This document shows positions 45,892-57,529 of a DNA stretch of 64,000 nucleotides, one piece after another (within the stretch, counting starts at the first letter, position 1; each line of letters opens with the position of its first letter). The notes under the pieces are model-generated. The model searched no databases and was not told the origin of the DNA. It saw nothing but the letters and a program-made list of their open reading frames with translations. The stretch is from Epiperipatus broadwayi. Lineage: Eukaryota; Onychophora; Udeonychophora; Euonychophora; Peripatidae. A program made the position numbers and the translations under genes. The DNA is taken from the NCBI GenBank assembly GCA_028023455.1, contig JAQFVV010000112.1, forward strand, positions 1,424,001 through 1,488,000, written 5' to 3'.

Positions 45892-46704
45892 AATGCAAAA
45901 AGTAAAATGAAAATGTTTTGTAGATTGCAGTTTATGGATAATAAAAGAATAGCTAAAATAGTATTTAATTGGGTTATGAGTAAAGGGCAGGTAACAAGAT
46001 GGGTGAGAAAGGTAATGTGGTATGCAAAAGATTTGGATAAAGAATTTATGTCAGTATATTTGTACAAAAGATGGGATGATTGTATTAAGAGGATTATTAA
46101 GTGTTATAGTAGTAAGGAATGGGATAAAAGAATAAATTTATTAATAAAGACTAGGGAGTTAGAGAGATGGAGAAATAGTATGGAAAGTAAAAAGAGTTTA
46201 AATATATATAGAAATAAACAGAATATTAGGTGTGAGTTAATATGTGATAATAGTAAGGAAAGTAGTTTATTGTTTAAGGCTCGAACGGGATCTTTAGCTA
46301 CAAAAGAATATACATGTAAATGGAAAAATATGGGTGATTTATTTTGTAAATTATGTAAGGAAGGAATAGAAAATATTAGGCATTTGTTAATTGAATGTAA
46401 ATGTTTGAAAACAGAAAGGGTACATATAATGAAGTTGTGGAAAAATAAATATGAAAAGAGTGATTATACAGAAAGTGAATTATTGGTTTTTATGCTGGGT
46501 TTGGGAAAAGATAAGGGGGGTTTAGATATAAAGGTTATAGAGTTGACAAAGATTATGTTGTGGAAACAGGATAGAGCAGATTATGGTTAAATTTAGAGTG
46601 GGGAATGTAAAATAAAGTGGCTAACAGGTTTATCTGGGCATAATTGCTGAGATATTCTTGACTTCATTTAAGGAGAAGCCATAATACATCACATCATATC
46701 ACAG
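45892..46704 (+). pseudogene. CR1-like LINE 3' fragment with intact C-terminal frame
   Basis: Similarity to the main LINE starts at about 45892 (matching 14463) and runs to the tail CATCACATCATATCACA. The ORF2 C-terminal frame is open to 46588, including the CCHC finger (CKLCKEGIENIRHLLIEC). The absence of stops and shifts suggests a younger copy than the one at 15.3 kb. The first 23 codons of the open frame (from 45823) come from flanking DNA. No target duplication found by eye. Lacks endonuclease and reverse transcriptase, so it is inert. Confidence 0.8.
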
Positions 46705-46860
46705 GAACCTTCCACAAGCTAGCTGGCAGCTTACATCATCTGCTACTACGAAGAACCTAGGTGGCACTGATTGCCATAAACACATCTAGCTTATGTCATC
46801 TGCTATCAACAACTAACAGCAATCTAGCCCACTAGGTGGTGCTGTTTCTCCATGCTATGC
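46705..46860. repeat. Diverged ~70-bp duplication, each unit with a CTCF-like motif
   Basis: CTTACATCATCTGCTA and CTTATGTCATCTGCTA mark two units. Each ends in a motif close to the CTCF core: CCTAGGTGGCACTG (46756-46769) and CCACTAGGTGGTGCTG (46829-46844), on the same strand. Only the similarity is seen; binding is not shown. Confidence 0.4.
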
Positions 46861-49832
46861 ATGGAAAAACTGCATTTAGAAGCGATATTTACACTCGCTT
46901 GCTAGTTGGGTTTTATATGCATGTTCTTAAAACATAGATACCGTGTAATGTGAAGGTGTGAATATTTAAACCATAACTATTTAAATCTGCTTTCAGTCTT
47001 AAGACGGAACATTGAATTTCACTCTCTGATAAATCTATGTATTTTAAAATTATTTTCTTTTAAAAATCGATTTCTTTTTTCCTCTAAAAACATTTTTTCT
47101 TTTTTAAAAAAGGTAATTTTTACTTCTTGCTACTTGTGAAATTTATTTCCAATAGGATTTTGTCTCCTTGCTAGTTGCTGCTTCACGTGAAAATCTTTCC
47201 AACCGGTTGGATTTGAGATTTTTGGGGGTGTTTAATGCTTAGTATTCTGTGGCATTAGGCAGGTGTCACTTTTACCAGGCAGGCTGCTGTTTCATCGGAC
47301 TCAGGCTGGGGTCTGGGCGTATGTTTTCGATGATGATTAACACTGCATGATTGTAAAACTAACTGACGAACTGATTTAATCTGATTGTGATCTCAACTGA
47401 TAGATTGAACTCAACTTGATTGTGAACTCAACTCATTGCGAACTCAACTGCTTTATCGATGAAAAACCGGATTATTTATGTGATGATCTGTTGTCACTTT
47501 GTTAATTGGTTTTATGTCAGTCAGCTATATCTGTTGTTAAAATTCCTCCACTGTTTTTGATTCCATTTCTTTGATAAGATGTTAATCCTGTTATCAGTTG
47601 GTAGCCATTGCCAAATTTCCGTTTGTGAATTTTTAATTAGTAGCCATTGCAATCTGTTTTGTAATTTTTTAAACTTTCATTTATTTTCTAATATTTAACA
47701 TGCACATATTTATTTTATCAACAAGCACACATTTTGTAAAATCGACTCGTCATTTATGCACATATATATTTCTAAAATCAATTCATTATAAACAAGAGAT
47801 ATTTTTTAATTTATATAAAAGATTTATATTTTAAGTTTTTAGTTTCAACTTTTCTTTCTTTTTTTTTTTTTAATATTTTAAACGAAGAAAGAGAGGATCT
47901 TTAATTACTTAAAAAAAGATTTATTCTTGATTTGTCATACCTTTTTTTTATTTACCTTTTAAAATTTTAAGTTGATTCTTCCCCCCTTTCAATCAATCTT
48001 TAAACTTTTAGTTTTAACATTTCTAAAGCAAATGCTCTCCCCCCTTCTAACTAAGTAATTGTACTTTTACTGATAATAACTCTTTAGATTTTTAGAAATC
48101 TATTTATTTCAAACGAAATGTTTTTTTGTTTTTTTACTGATAAATTATTCTGCAATACTTTTATTATTTATTATCAATTTTAAACTTTACATTGTTTTAT
48201 GAGAAATTTTTATTTTTTAATAATTGTACCACAATTTTAAATGAGCGTTCTCAGTAGTATTACAATATATACATATATAACTTCAGTATTATTCATAATT
48301 TCATCAAGTATTCACACGAAGGCTTGGAATTAAATTGCTATGGATACAGAATTACTATATAAACTTTTGCTTAGTTATGACTTTTTTTAGCAATCAGAGA
48401 TGCATTGGTTCCATCTTTGTATTCCAAGTTCTCATTGATAAAGGCAATAATCAGAAACTGTTGGGATTAGGATTAAAATGCACTATCATCTGCTAATCAC
48501 TAATTACTTTAGATTACAGTAGATCCCATCAGATTAGAAAACTTTTTCTAACTATATATACAATTTATATTCAATTTTATCTTCAATCATCAGCATAATT
48601 TTTATAGACTGCACTAATTAAGCTTATATACGTCTATTGAATATTAATATGAAAGTTATTGTATAAAATCCTTTTAATAACATTTAATTTTGTAAATTAA
48701 TAGTAGTATATGATATGCCATGTATCTATTTTATTGTGCTATACATATAGTTATTTTTAAAAATATATGAAACATTCATATACTGCCTTAGAATTACATA
48801 TTACTTAGAAAATAGATTACATCTTAGTATAAGTTCATCAATCCCTCTCTTATTAATATATATTGTAACCAGTTGGCTTACATAGCATACGCTAATATAG
48901 TGTGTGTGCATAAATATATATGTAAAATAAAGAAAAAGTAGAAATAAACATAGAATAAATTTTTGTAGATTTTTTTTTATATTTCCTAAAATAAAATAAT
49001 AATAATTAAAGGGTTAAATAACTCTGGGTTTAAAGTAAAATTTTATTACGAAATTAATATTTTAAAAAGGTCTGAATAAATATAAATATTGCATTATTAT
49101 TAATTATTACTCTGATTTTGAAATTTAAAAATATCCTATTGTATTTTTGAAATTTTAATTAATTAAACAAAATTTTTATCTATTATAAATCTCCTATGTA
49201 AAAACATGTATATGTTTTCAAAGGGATTAGTGAGATAAAAATAAAAACTGTTTTTAATCAAGCTGCTCTTATCACCTTTAGATGATTCTATAAAAGGGCT
49301 GATAACAAATTAGCTCCCGTTTGGATAATGATTTTGAAGAAAGCAGTATGTTGGCTGTAGCAGAGAGTTGGCAGAAAAGCTACCATGAACTAATGTAGCT
49401 GAAGGCAAGAGCTGCTACTATTTTCCTTCACAGGAGTTTCAATTTACTTGAAGCTGGATCACTTCTGAATCAATAGCCTGAAAAAAAAATGAGGACAAAA
49501 TAGCTAGCAGAGTTATATAAAGCTCCTATGAAGATCTAAGGACAGTCCTGTAGCTGCTGCCTTATAGTTTACTGCAGTTTTGATTCATGAAGCCAGGGTC
49601 ACTTCAAATGCATCAACTAGCTGCTTAAATATGTTCTAGAAGACAGCTTGACAATTGCTTGAACTACAAACAAAATCTCATGGTATGCCAACAAATTACC
49701 TGAATTATACTTTTTCCTGATAATGACAGTCACTAAAAACCAAACTCACCAAGAAAAATCTTCCAGCTTGCTGAAGAATTAATCACATGTATGCTGCATC
49801 AGATGTGTGCAGAAAAACACACTTAAACTTAT
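46861..49832. other. Spacer, mostly AT-rich
   Basis: About 3 kb. At 47360-47450 a short minisatellite repeats GAACTCAACT-type phrases three to four times. 49260-49830 is less AT-rich, with recurring GCTGCT phrases, but gives no coding or repeat call. Confidence 0.4.
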
Positions 49833-51942
49833 TGTACCAATCGGAATGAAAGTGAAGATCGAATCTAACCTCAAAAACAATATCTGCACTACAAGGGCGA
49901 CATCTAGGCATTTGAACCTAGAAAAATTTATAAAGTAGGCAGATACGCGCTGTTAAGATTCCACTTTCTTTAAATATTCCGCCGTTAGCCCAAGTCACTA
50001 GCTCAGCGGAGACGCAGAGATAAAAATCTATAAATCTTATATCTTAATTATAAAAGAATAAAAGCCACTGCCAGAAATTAACACATAAAAATATTTATTT
50101 ACGCACATATAAAATAATATTTAAATTTTGAGGAATAAATTTAACGTTTATAATTTTATATTGAGCTTTAATTCTAAATTTAAGTAGATTGCAAATAATG
50201 AGTTTACTATTTATTTAGAGGGTCGAGTATGAATGGACTACATAGGTCTGCATTTGAAAGGAAAATATTCTTCCCTGATTTAACCTTAGGCAACAAATTT
50301 CGCAATCAACTGGCGCCAATCCATCTGATACATTCATGTATTCAATGTAGCATGATACGACAACACAAAATACTATATTGTCAGGAATGTACATCTGAAC
50401 AATAAGTAGAAATAGAGAAGACATTGACTCTCCACCACAGGAATGTGACATCTGTTGGCAAGTAGATCAATAAACAAAAAAACTCCATAGGAATGGACTG
50501 TGGTCTTCTGCCGACTTACAAACCCATCCATAGGCAAACAGAGGGTGTGGCGTATATCTATAATCCTTCCCGTAGCGGACCTCATACTACATCTACTAAT
50601 TACACAAATATATCCAATCCATTGAACCAATTCAACTACGAAATGAATAACCTAAGATTACCCTCCCTTAATACACTTTACAAAACTATATAGCCATTCA
50701 CGCCCGACTTAATCTTAACATTTAAGATTACCTTCGCACAGATTTGTTTAAAAATGTTGGGTATAGATCGATTACATAGATTCCATGGTCAAAAACATTT
50801 CAAAATAAACATAAACGATCAAAATACAAAATTATTGATACCGACAATCGCAGAGGGAAACTTATAAGTAACCCAATAGTATTCACCATAAGATACTTGC
50901 GTTGTCACCAATAACTTAAAAGACATCCGAATAAATACATTTTAGATACTCACCGTAAGGTATCATTATTTATCGAATGTCTATATATTTTGATCAAATA
51001 TGAAAACCAAAATATAATTAACCGCAAACGAATCCATGCAAGCGTCTATAAACAACTTAAATTTCATACATTTAAATAATCTTTACAATAGGGGAAAAAA
51101 AAAATGGAAATGATGTTTATCAATCGGGAAACATAAAATTAAACATTATTAATTTGATTTAAAAACTTAAAAGTCAGATAGAAGTTCATAAGCTTGAACG
51201 AAAGTTCTTAGTTATTTTTTTAAATTTAGAGTTCATGTCAATATAGCTTACAGTATAAAAGTCCAGGTTCCTGTTGGTAATTCCCACAGCGTCTCCATTG
51301 GAAGAAAATGTTCTGGAGGTAGCATTAGCTGGTTCCATTCTGGTATCACAGTCTTTTCATTTTTTTTTTTTTTTTAAACAAACAAAAAAATGAGAGAGAA
51401 CGGCAAGTGCGTCTTACCGTTGTCATCAAATCAAGTTGGAAAAACTCTCTGACTGGAACTCAATATTTTTTTCTTTTTATAGTCCTCATATGGATTCCAT
51501 GAACAAAAACGTCACTGTTCTGTTTTTTCGTTATGGTCCGGGCCTTTATTTGGCTTCCATTGGTCAAGCTAAAATCCCTTTCTTCTCTTATCTAACTTTC
51601 CATCTGACTTTTTAATTAAACAGCTTTTAGATAATTAATAAACAATCATTTCCATTTACAGATTACAGGAATTAATTAATACCTGTTTTTATTTTAACTT
51701 ACGTTATTTTTTTATTAAAATATTTTTATATTTCAATCTTGTATTTTTTTTATTTAAAAAAATAGGTTCAAATACTTTTTTTTCTTGTTTATGAAAAAAA
51801 TATTTTTAAAGTTTAGCATCCGTGCGAATATATATATGTTTAACAAACATTTTAATTTTAGCGTTTAGTTTTTTCCTTTTATTTGCGAACTTTTAAGTTT
51901 TTATTTTAAATAAATGTAATGACATATTTATATATCGTTACA
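49833..51942 (-). repeat. 3' LTR (left copy)
   Basis: Left copy in window order, downstream LTR of the minus-strand element. Starts TGTACC and ends GTTACA. A one-base loss near 50446 splits the open frame that is whole in the other LTR. A two-base loss is visible near 50547. At 50725-50740 it reads AGATTACCTTCGCACA where the sister LTR has an adapter-like sequence. Confidence 0.78.
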
Positions 51943-52483
51943 TATCAGTAAACTTCCTCAAAAAAATAAAAACATTTAAAAAAAAAAAAGAATTTACTTA
52001 GTGTTAGTAATTACGTTACACAAATTTGTTATATATGAAATTTCAAAAGGACCAAACTTTTTTTAAAAGACAAAACAGTAATTACAAATATAATGATAAA
52101 AAAAAGTTGACTGATGATTCCTTACTACCAGCTAAATTTCTGCCCCCTTCCTTCCAAGTTTCATTTCTCCTACCTTTAAGTATTATTTAGGCAAGTTAAA
52201 CGATTAGATTTTAAACAAGACTTTTTAAAAAAAAAATTTATGATTTATATTTATTAATTACGTTTTATTTATTAGTTTTTATTCCTCGAATTTATCTTTA
52301 CATATGCGCAATTTTTCTTACTGGCAGTACCTTTTTAAACAAAACTTCAAACTGCAACTCCACGTCAATACAACAAATCTATTTATACTATTTCAGAAAA
52401 AAAAATTTACGGGCATGATTCACTTTTAAAATTCTCAGGGCACTCGTGTTTATTAAAGATCGGCCCAAGTTGGGTAGCCAGTT
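51943..52483 (-). other. Internal region of the LTR element
   Basis: 541 bp with no open frame. A short purine run (GAGGAAG on the minus strand, about 51953-51959) lies near the left LTR but not against it, so the polypurine tract is weak or lost. Confidence 0.5.
52463..52480 (-). promoter_or_regulatory. Primer-binding-site-like sequence
   Basis: Minus strand: TGGCTACCCAACTTGGGC, starting 3 nt inside the right LTR. It begins with TGG, the complement of tRNA CCA, and resembles the lysine-type PBS TGGCGCCCAAC-GTGGGGC. Position and sequence support minus-strand orientation. Confidence 0.6.
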
Positions 52484-52866
52484 TGTACCAATCGGAATGA
52501 AAGTGAAGATCGAATCTAACCGCAAAAACAATATCTGCACTACAAGGGCGCCATCTAGGCATTTGAGCCTAGAAAAATTTATAAAGTAGGCAGATACGCG
52601 CTGTTAAGATTCCACTTTCTTTAAATATTCCGACCGTTAGCCCAAGTCACTAGCTCAGCGGAGACGCAGAGATAAAAATCTATAAATTTTATATCTTAAA
52701 TATAAAAGAATAAAAGCCACTGCCAGAAATTAACACATAAAAATATTTATTTACGCACATATAAAATAATATTTAAATTTTGAGGAATAAATTTAACGTT
52801 TATAATTTTATATTGATCTTTAATTCTAAATTTAAGTAGATTGCAAATAATGAGTTTACTATTTAT

Positions 52867-53190
52867 TTAGAGGGTCGAGTATGAATGGACTACATAGGTC
52901 TGCATTTGAAAGGAAAATATTCTTCCCTGATTTAACCTTAGGCAACAAATTTCGCAATCAACTGGCGCCAATCCATCTGATACATTCATGTATTCAATGT
53001 AGCATGATACGACAACACAAAATACTATATTGTCAGGAATGTACATCTGAACAATAAGTAGAAATAGAGAAGACATTGACTCTCCACCAACAGGAATGTG
53101 ACATCTGTTGGCAAGTAGATCAATAAACAAAAAAACTCCATAGGAATGGACTGCGGTCTTCTGCCGACTTACAAACCCATCCATAGGCAA
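52867..53190 (-). CDS. Unrecognised 107-codon frame in LTR leader
   Basis: Open from an ATG at 53190 on the sense strand of the element, about 0.9 kb after the predicted transcription start. It contains a hydrophobic stretch (SSLFLLIVQMYIPDNIVFCV) and several cysteines near the C-terminus. I recognise no family. In the left LTR the same frame is broken by one base. Whether it is translated is unknown; it may be chance. Confidence 0.25.
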   Translation of the reverse strand: MPMDGFVSRQKTAVHSYGVFLFIDLLANRCHIPVGGESMSSLFLLIVQMYIPDNIVFCVVVSCYIEYMNVSDGLAPVDCEICCLRLNQGRIFSFQMQTYVVHSYSTL

Positions 53191-53380
53191 ACAGAGGGTG
53201 TGTGGCGTATATCTATAATCCTGCCCGTAGCGGACCTCATACTACATCTACTAATTACACAAATATATCCAATCCATTGAACCAATTCAACTACGAAATG
53301 AATAACCTAAGATTACCCTCCCTTAATACAACTTTACAAAACTATATAGCCATTCACGCCCGACTTAATTTTAACATTTA

Positions 53381-53396
53381 AGATCGGAAGAGCACA
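53381..53396 (+). other. 16-nt match to Illumina TruSeq adapter
   Basis: AGATCGGAAGAGCACA equals the first 16 bases of the TruSeq read-through adapter. The sister LTR at 50725-50740 reads AGATTACCTTCGCACA, so seven adjacent bases differ where the LTRs otherwise differ about once per 85 bases. Probably adapter read-through built into the assembly. Confidence 0.75.
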
Positions 53397-54103
53397 GATT
53401 TGTTTAAAAATGTTGGGTATAGATCGATTACATAGATTCCACGGTCAAAAACATTTCAAAATAAACATAAACGATCAAAATACAAAATTATTGATACCGA
53501 CAATCGCAGAGGGAAACTTATAAGTAACCCAATAGTATTCACCATAAGATACTTGCGTTGTCACCAATAACTTAAAAGACATCCGAATAAATACATTTTA
53601 GATACTCACCGTAAGGTATCATTATTTATCGAATGTCTATATATTTTGATCAAATATGAAAACCAAAATATAATTAACCGCAAACGAATCCATGCAAGCG
53701 TCTATAAACAACTTAAATTTCATACATTTAAATAATCTTTACAATAAGGGGAAAAAAAATGGAAATGATGTTTATCAATCGGGAAACATATAAAATTAAA
53801 CATTATTAATTTGATTTAAAAACTTAAAAGTCAGATAGAAGTTCATAAGCTTGAACGAAAGTTCTTAGTTATTTTTTTAAATTTAGAGTTCATGTCAATA
53901 TAGCTTACAGTATAAGAGTCCAGGTTCCTGTTGGTAATTCCCACGGCGTCTCCATTGGAAGAAAATGTTCTGGAGGTAGCATTAGCTGGTTCCATTCTGG
54001 TATCACAGTCTTTTCATTTTTTTTTTTTTAAACAAACAAAAAAATGAGAGAGAACGGCAAGTGCGTCTTACCGTTGTCATCAAATCAAGTTGGAAAAACT
54101 CTC

Positions 54104-54135
54104 TGACTGGAACTCAATATTTTTTTCTTTTTATA
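54104..54135 (-). promoter_or_regulatory. LTR core promoter, minus strand
   Basis: TATAAAAAG (complement of 54127-54135) is followed 27 nt later by an initiator-like CCAGTCAG. The spacing is right for a TATA-driven pol II start. A donor-like CGGTAAGA follows at about 54067-54074, soon after the start. Confidence 0.5.
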
Positions 54136-54598
54136 GTCCTCCTATGGATTCCATGAACAAAAACGTCACTGTTCTGTTTTTTCGTTATGGTCCGGGCCTT
54201 TATTTGGCTTCCATTGGTCAAGCTAAAATCCCTTTCTTCTCTTATCTAACTTTCCATCTGACTTTAATTAAACAGCTTTTAGATAATTAATAAACAATCA
54301 TTTCCATTTACAGATTACAGGAATTAATTAATACCTGTTTTTATTTTAACTTACGTTATTTTTTTATTAAAATATTTTTATATTTCAATCTTGTATTTTT
54401 TTTATTTAAAAAAATACATTCAAATACTTTTTTTTCTTGTTTATGAAAAAAATATTTTTAAAGTTTAGCATCCGTGCGAATATATATATGTTTAACAAAC
54501 ATTTTAATTTTAGCGTTTAGTTTTTTCCTTTTATTTGCGAACTTTTAAGTTTTTATTTTAAATAAATGTAACGACATATTTATATATCGTTACATTAT

Positions 54599-56214
54599 AT
54601 ATAGCTGGTGAGTTATTTTAAAAGAATTCATTTAAAAAGACATATATAGAACAATATTATTTTAAAGTCGGTTAGAAATTTATATATTTTAAAAGAATAT
54701 AAAGAAATTTTTCTTGAATTATAATTAAGAGTCAATAATAATTCATTGATCATTAAAGGCAAAAGAGGCGGTTTTGAACAATAATCCTTTGGACATTATT
54801 TTGAAAAATTTATATTAAGAAAAAAAGTAAAGAATCGATGATTCAATAATTTAATTTAAAAACGTTGATAATTAATCAACAAATACCTGTCAAAAATTGA
54901 CTATACTTTTGAGAACTTATACATTGAAACTAATTTTAAATTATATCTGTATTTTGTTTATACACACATATATGTGAAATTTATGGTTTCCAAATGGATT
55001 ATGAAAAAAAAATTATTATTGTAACAAATTTAAATAGGTAAAACCCAGTGTGCGTAATATACATGCACACTCATATATGTAAAATTATAATCATTTTTTT
55101 TGTTAGTGAATATTAATTGTATATTATAAATTGCGCGTCTGTACGCATATATATGTAAACCATGTAAATTAATGTAACAATCTAAATTTTGAATAGTAAT
55201 TATGCAAATCACACATCTGTGTACGGATATATGTATGCATTTATAAATACCCATTAAGAAATAATGCAATTGATGTAATAACTTAAATTTTGTAGTAATC
55301 TTGTAAATTACAGTGTAATGACTTTTATTATTTAATACTTTTCAAAATCAGAACCCTTATAAGACCTTAAATATCTTCTTCTTTTTTTGTTATTAATAAA
55401 CTTGTATTTAATTGTTAAAAATTGTTTTCATCATCTCTTGGTCATATACAGTAATAGATCTTGTGTTCTTTGAGCTAGATTCATGCACGGATAAATGGGG
55501 ATGTGTACTTAGTGCTTTGGGGCATCCAGAGATGATCAATCATCATCCTGGTTGGCGCAAAAGAGGATACTCTTTAAAGCCCATGCACTATCTTTTATTT
55601 TACTTTAGTCTTATTAAAAATTTACATTTATAGTTGGCCAATACAAGTGGCCAGAGCATTGATGATGATCAGCATGTTTTAAGGTCCCAGCATTATTGTT
55701 TCGTTTTCTGATTATTGTGTATTTTAATGGATGGGCACTAAGCTGGTGCATCCAAGTTATGTTTAAACAATTGCCCAAGCTGGCAAAGGCTCAGAAGTTA
55801 GCCTGGTCTACAGAAGACCCATTTCCAATCTAGTCACAAGGTTGACTGTTGATTTATATTTTTTTATGGTTCAAATCCAGCCACAAGATGGACTTGATTT
55901 TATTCTGATTTATTGTAATGATTTGTTTATTCCCATCAACGATGATGATGGATGGTTATTTATTTTGAGTATTACTTATAATTACTTTTAGTTATAATGC
56001 TGGTGGATAATTATGCTTTTAGTTGCTCTTTTTAGTAGCTGACTGATCTCGCAATGATCTCAGAGATTCTCATTATCTCATGCTCCTTTTAAAATACTAT
56101 ATTACTTATATATACTTTGTAAATTAGTGATATTTCAAATGTATGTTTTTTACTTGGGGTTGATGATGATTTTTTCATCGCCCAACATCCACTTTCTATC
56201 ACCCCATCCCCATC
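54599..56214. other. Spacer
   Basis: About 1.6 kb. 54.6-55.4 kb is AT-rich. 55430-55990 is less so, with GATGATGAT phrases and a 73-codon frame (55412-55633) that I cannot assign. Confidence 0.4.
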
Positions 56215-56585
56215 TTGTTACAATATGGATATGTAATGATCTGATAATATGAGGGGTATATCAACTCCAATAAGGGTTTTGAGAATTCCATCATTGGTTT
56301 TTCCATGAAATGGATGGTTGAATAGTTGGAAGGATGAGAAGATTGAAATCTGTCCAGTAAAATTTAAGGAATTGCTATTTTAATTTAAACCATGCACTGA
56401 TTTTATATATATGTGGAAGATTATGATCTGGCCCAATTGATGAGTGTTGATACTGTCCGAAATATATATATTGGGGATCATGTATCTTTTTTCCGTATGT
56501 GTAGTCATGTGTATCAATTGCTTGAGATGGAGTGGAAGATGAATAGACTGAAAAATCCTGGATTCAAATCCCTTTATTTTTGTAT
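56215..56585 (+). mobile_element. Hammerhead repeat copy E
   Basis: Landmarks in order: GAATTCCATCATTGGTTTTT, GAAATGGATGGTTGAATAGT, TAAGGAATTGCTATTTTAAT, the ribozyme, CATGTGTATCAATTGCTTGA and the box B-like end GGATTCAAATCCC. Single unit; the 5' part has diverged most. Confidence 0.7.
56423..56481 (+). ncRNA. Type I hammerhead ribozyme, copy E
   Basis: Core TTGATGA (56437-56443; first base changed from C) and GAAA (56459-56462). Stem I pairs TTGGG (56471-56475) with CCCAA (56432-56436), and GATCAT with ATGATC. Stem III is the AT palindrome; cleavage base A56470. Stem II (GTGTT/TGTCC) is broken. The G-C pair in stem I replaces U-A and A-U in other copies. Confidence 0.7.
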
Positions 56586-57529
56586 GGATTAACTAAGCTA
56601 AAAGAAATATTTTGCCATTAACAGTTCTAACTTCAAGTTTAAAAGTATATTTAGAAGGCAGATAATTTTCTTTAACAAAATCTATATTCTTTTTGTTAGA
56701 GTTAGAAATAATTGTATGAAAATTTATTGTTTTCAGAAATTTCATATATATTTTTTATTATTATATGCACAGCCAGGCAGTTTTCTTTTAATTTTTGATT
56801 TTTAGTTGAAATAAAAAATTTATTTTGGAATATAAATCTTTATCAGTAATCAAAACTTTACTTAATGTGGATAAACTTACATTTAATTTTTATTTACACT
56901 ATGCTCTTTTTTTTAAATCTTTACAATTAATATTGTAACTATAAGAAATCCAATAGCAGCTCAAATTAGTTATATTAGAAAGCTGCATGGAAAAAAAATT
57001 GCTTAATAAAAAACTTGTTGCCACAATTGAGTAATAAATATATGAACTGCCTAAAAAATTAAAAGATCAGTTTATGCATTTGATCATATTAGTAAATATT
57101 TACTTTGTAATATGTGAGAAATATAATGGAAATTGCATTGTAAAGGAAGAAAGAAAACTTGTTTTGATGCACGCAAGAAGTTTGAATTGTGTAATTTATA
57201 AAAATCTGAAGCATTTTATATCTTTCGTATTTGCTTTTTTTGAATGGAGTTTTAAATGAAATTTTTCATATTTTTATAGTAAATTTCATGGAAAATCTAA
57301 AAATGATACTAAAATTTTGTAATTGATAATATTTTAAAAGTTGTCATTTAAAATTTAAATATTGGCAATGATTTTTCTTTCATCCTAATCGTTAACTAAT
57401 GTAAATAAAGAAAGAGAGAGAGGGAAAAAACTTTTTCCTTCATTTATTTATATATCAAATCATGATATGATATCTGTAAAATTGTTTCCATAACATTGTG
57501 AAGAGAATAAAGAAAATATTTTTCCAAAA
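56586..57529. other. AT-rich non-coding spacer
   Basis: About 0.9 kb. No feature recognised. Confidence 0.45.

Larger units (their letters stand above)
49833..54594 (-). mobile_element. LTR retroelement relic with 2.1-kb LTRs
   Basis: Two direct repeats of about 2110 bp (49833-51942 and 52484-54594), each beginning TGTACCAATCGG and ending ATATCGTTACA, enclose 541 bp. TTAT occurs just outside the outer ends (49829-49832 and 54595-54598) but not at the inner ends, so the whole is one insertion with a 4-bp target duplication. Minus-strand orientation is shown by a primer-binding-site-like sequence next to the right LTR and a TATA box in it. The inside has no gag-pol, so it is a large deletion derivative or a non-autonomous element. 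I counted about 25 differences between LTRs, roughly 1 percent, so it is fairly young. Confidence 0.78.
52484..54594 (-). repeat. 5' LTR (right copy)
   Basis: Right copy in window order, upstream LTR of the minus-strand element. Reading on the minus strand: U3 from 54594 to about 54108, a TATA box at 54127-54135, an initiator-like CCAGTCAG at 54104-54111, then a long R-U5 of about 1.6 kb holding a 107-codon frame. Contains the adapter-like 16-mer at 53381-53396. Confidence 0.75.

Noticed and set aside
49833-54594. The 2.1-kb repeats as two independent DNA transposon insertions
   Set aside because: Inner flanks (TATC after the left copy, AGTT before the right) do not repeat, while the outer flanks are both TTAT; only a single LTR-type insertion fits.
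55412-55633. 73-codon plus-strand frame in a less AT-rich region
   Set aside because: No recognisable motif, and the region has repeat-like GATGATGAT phrases.
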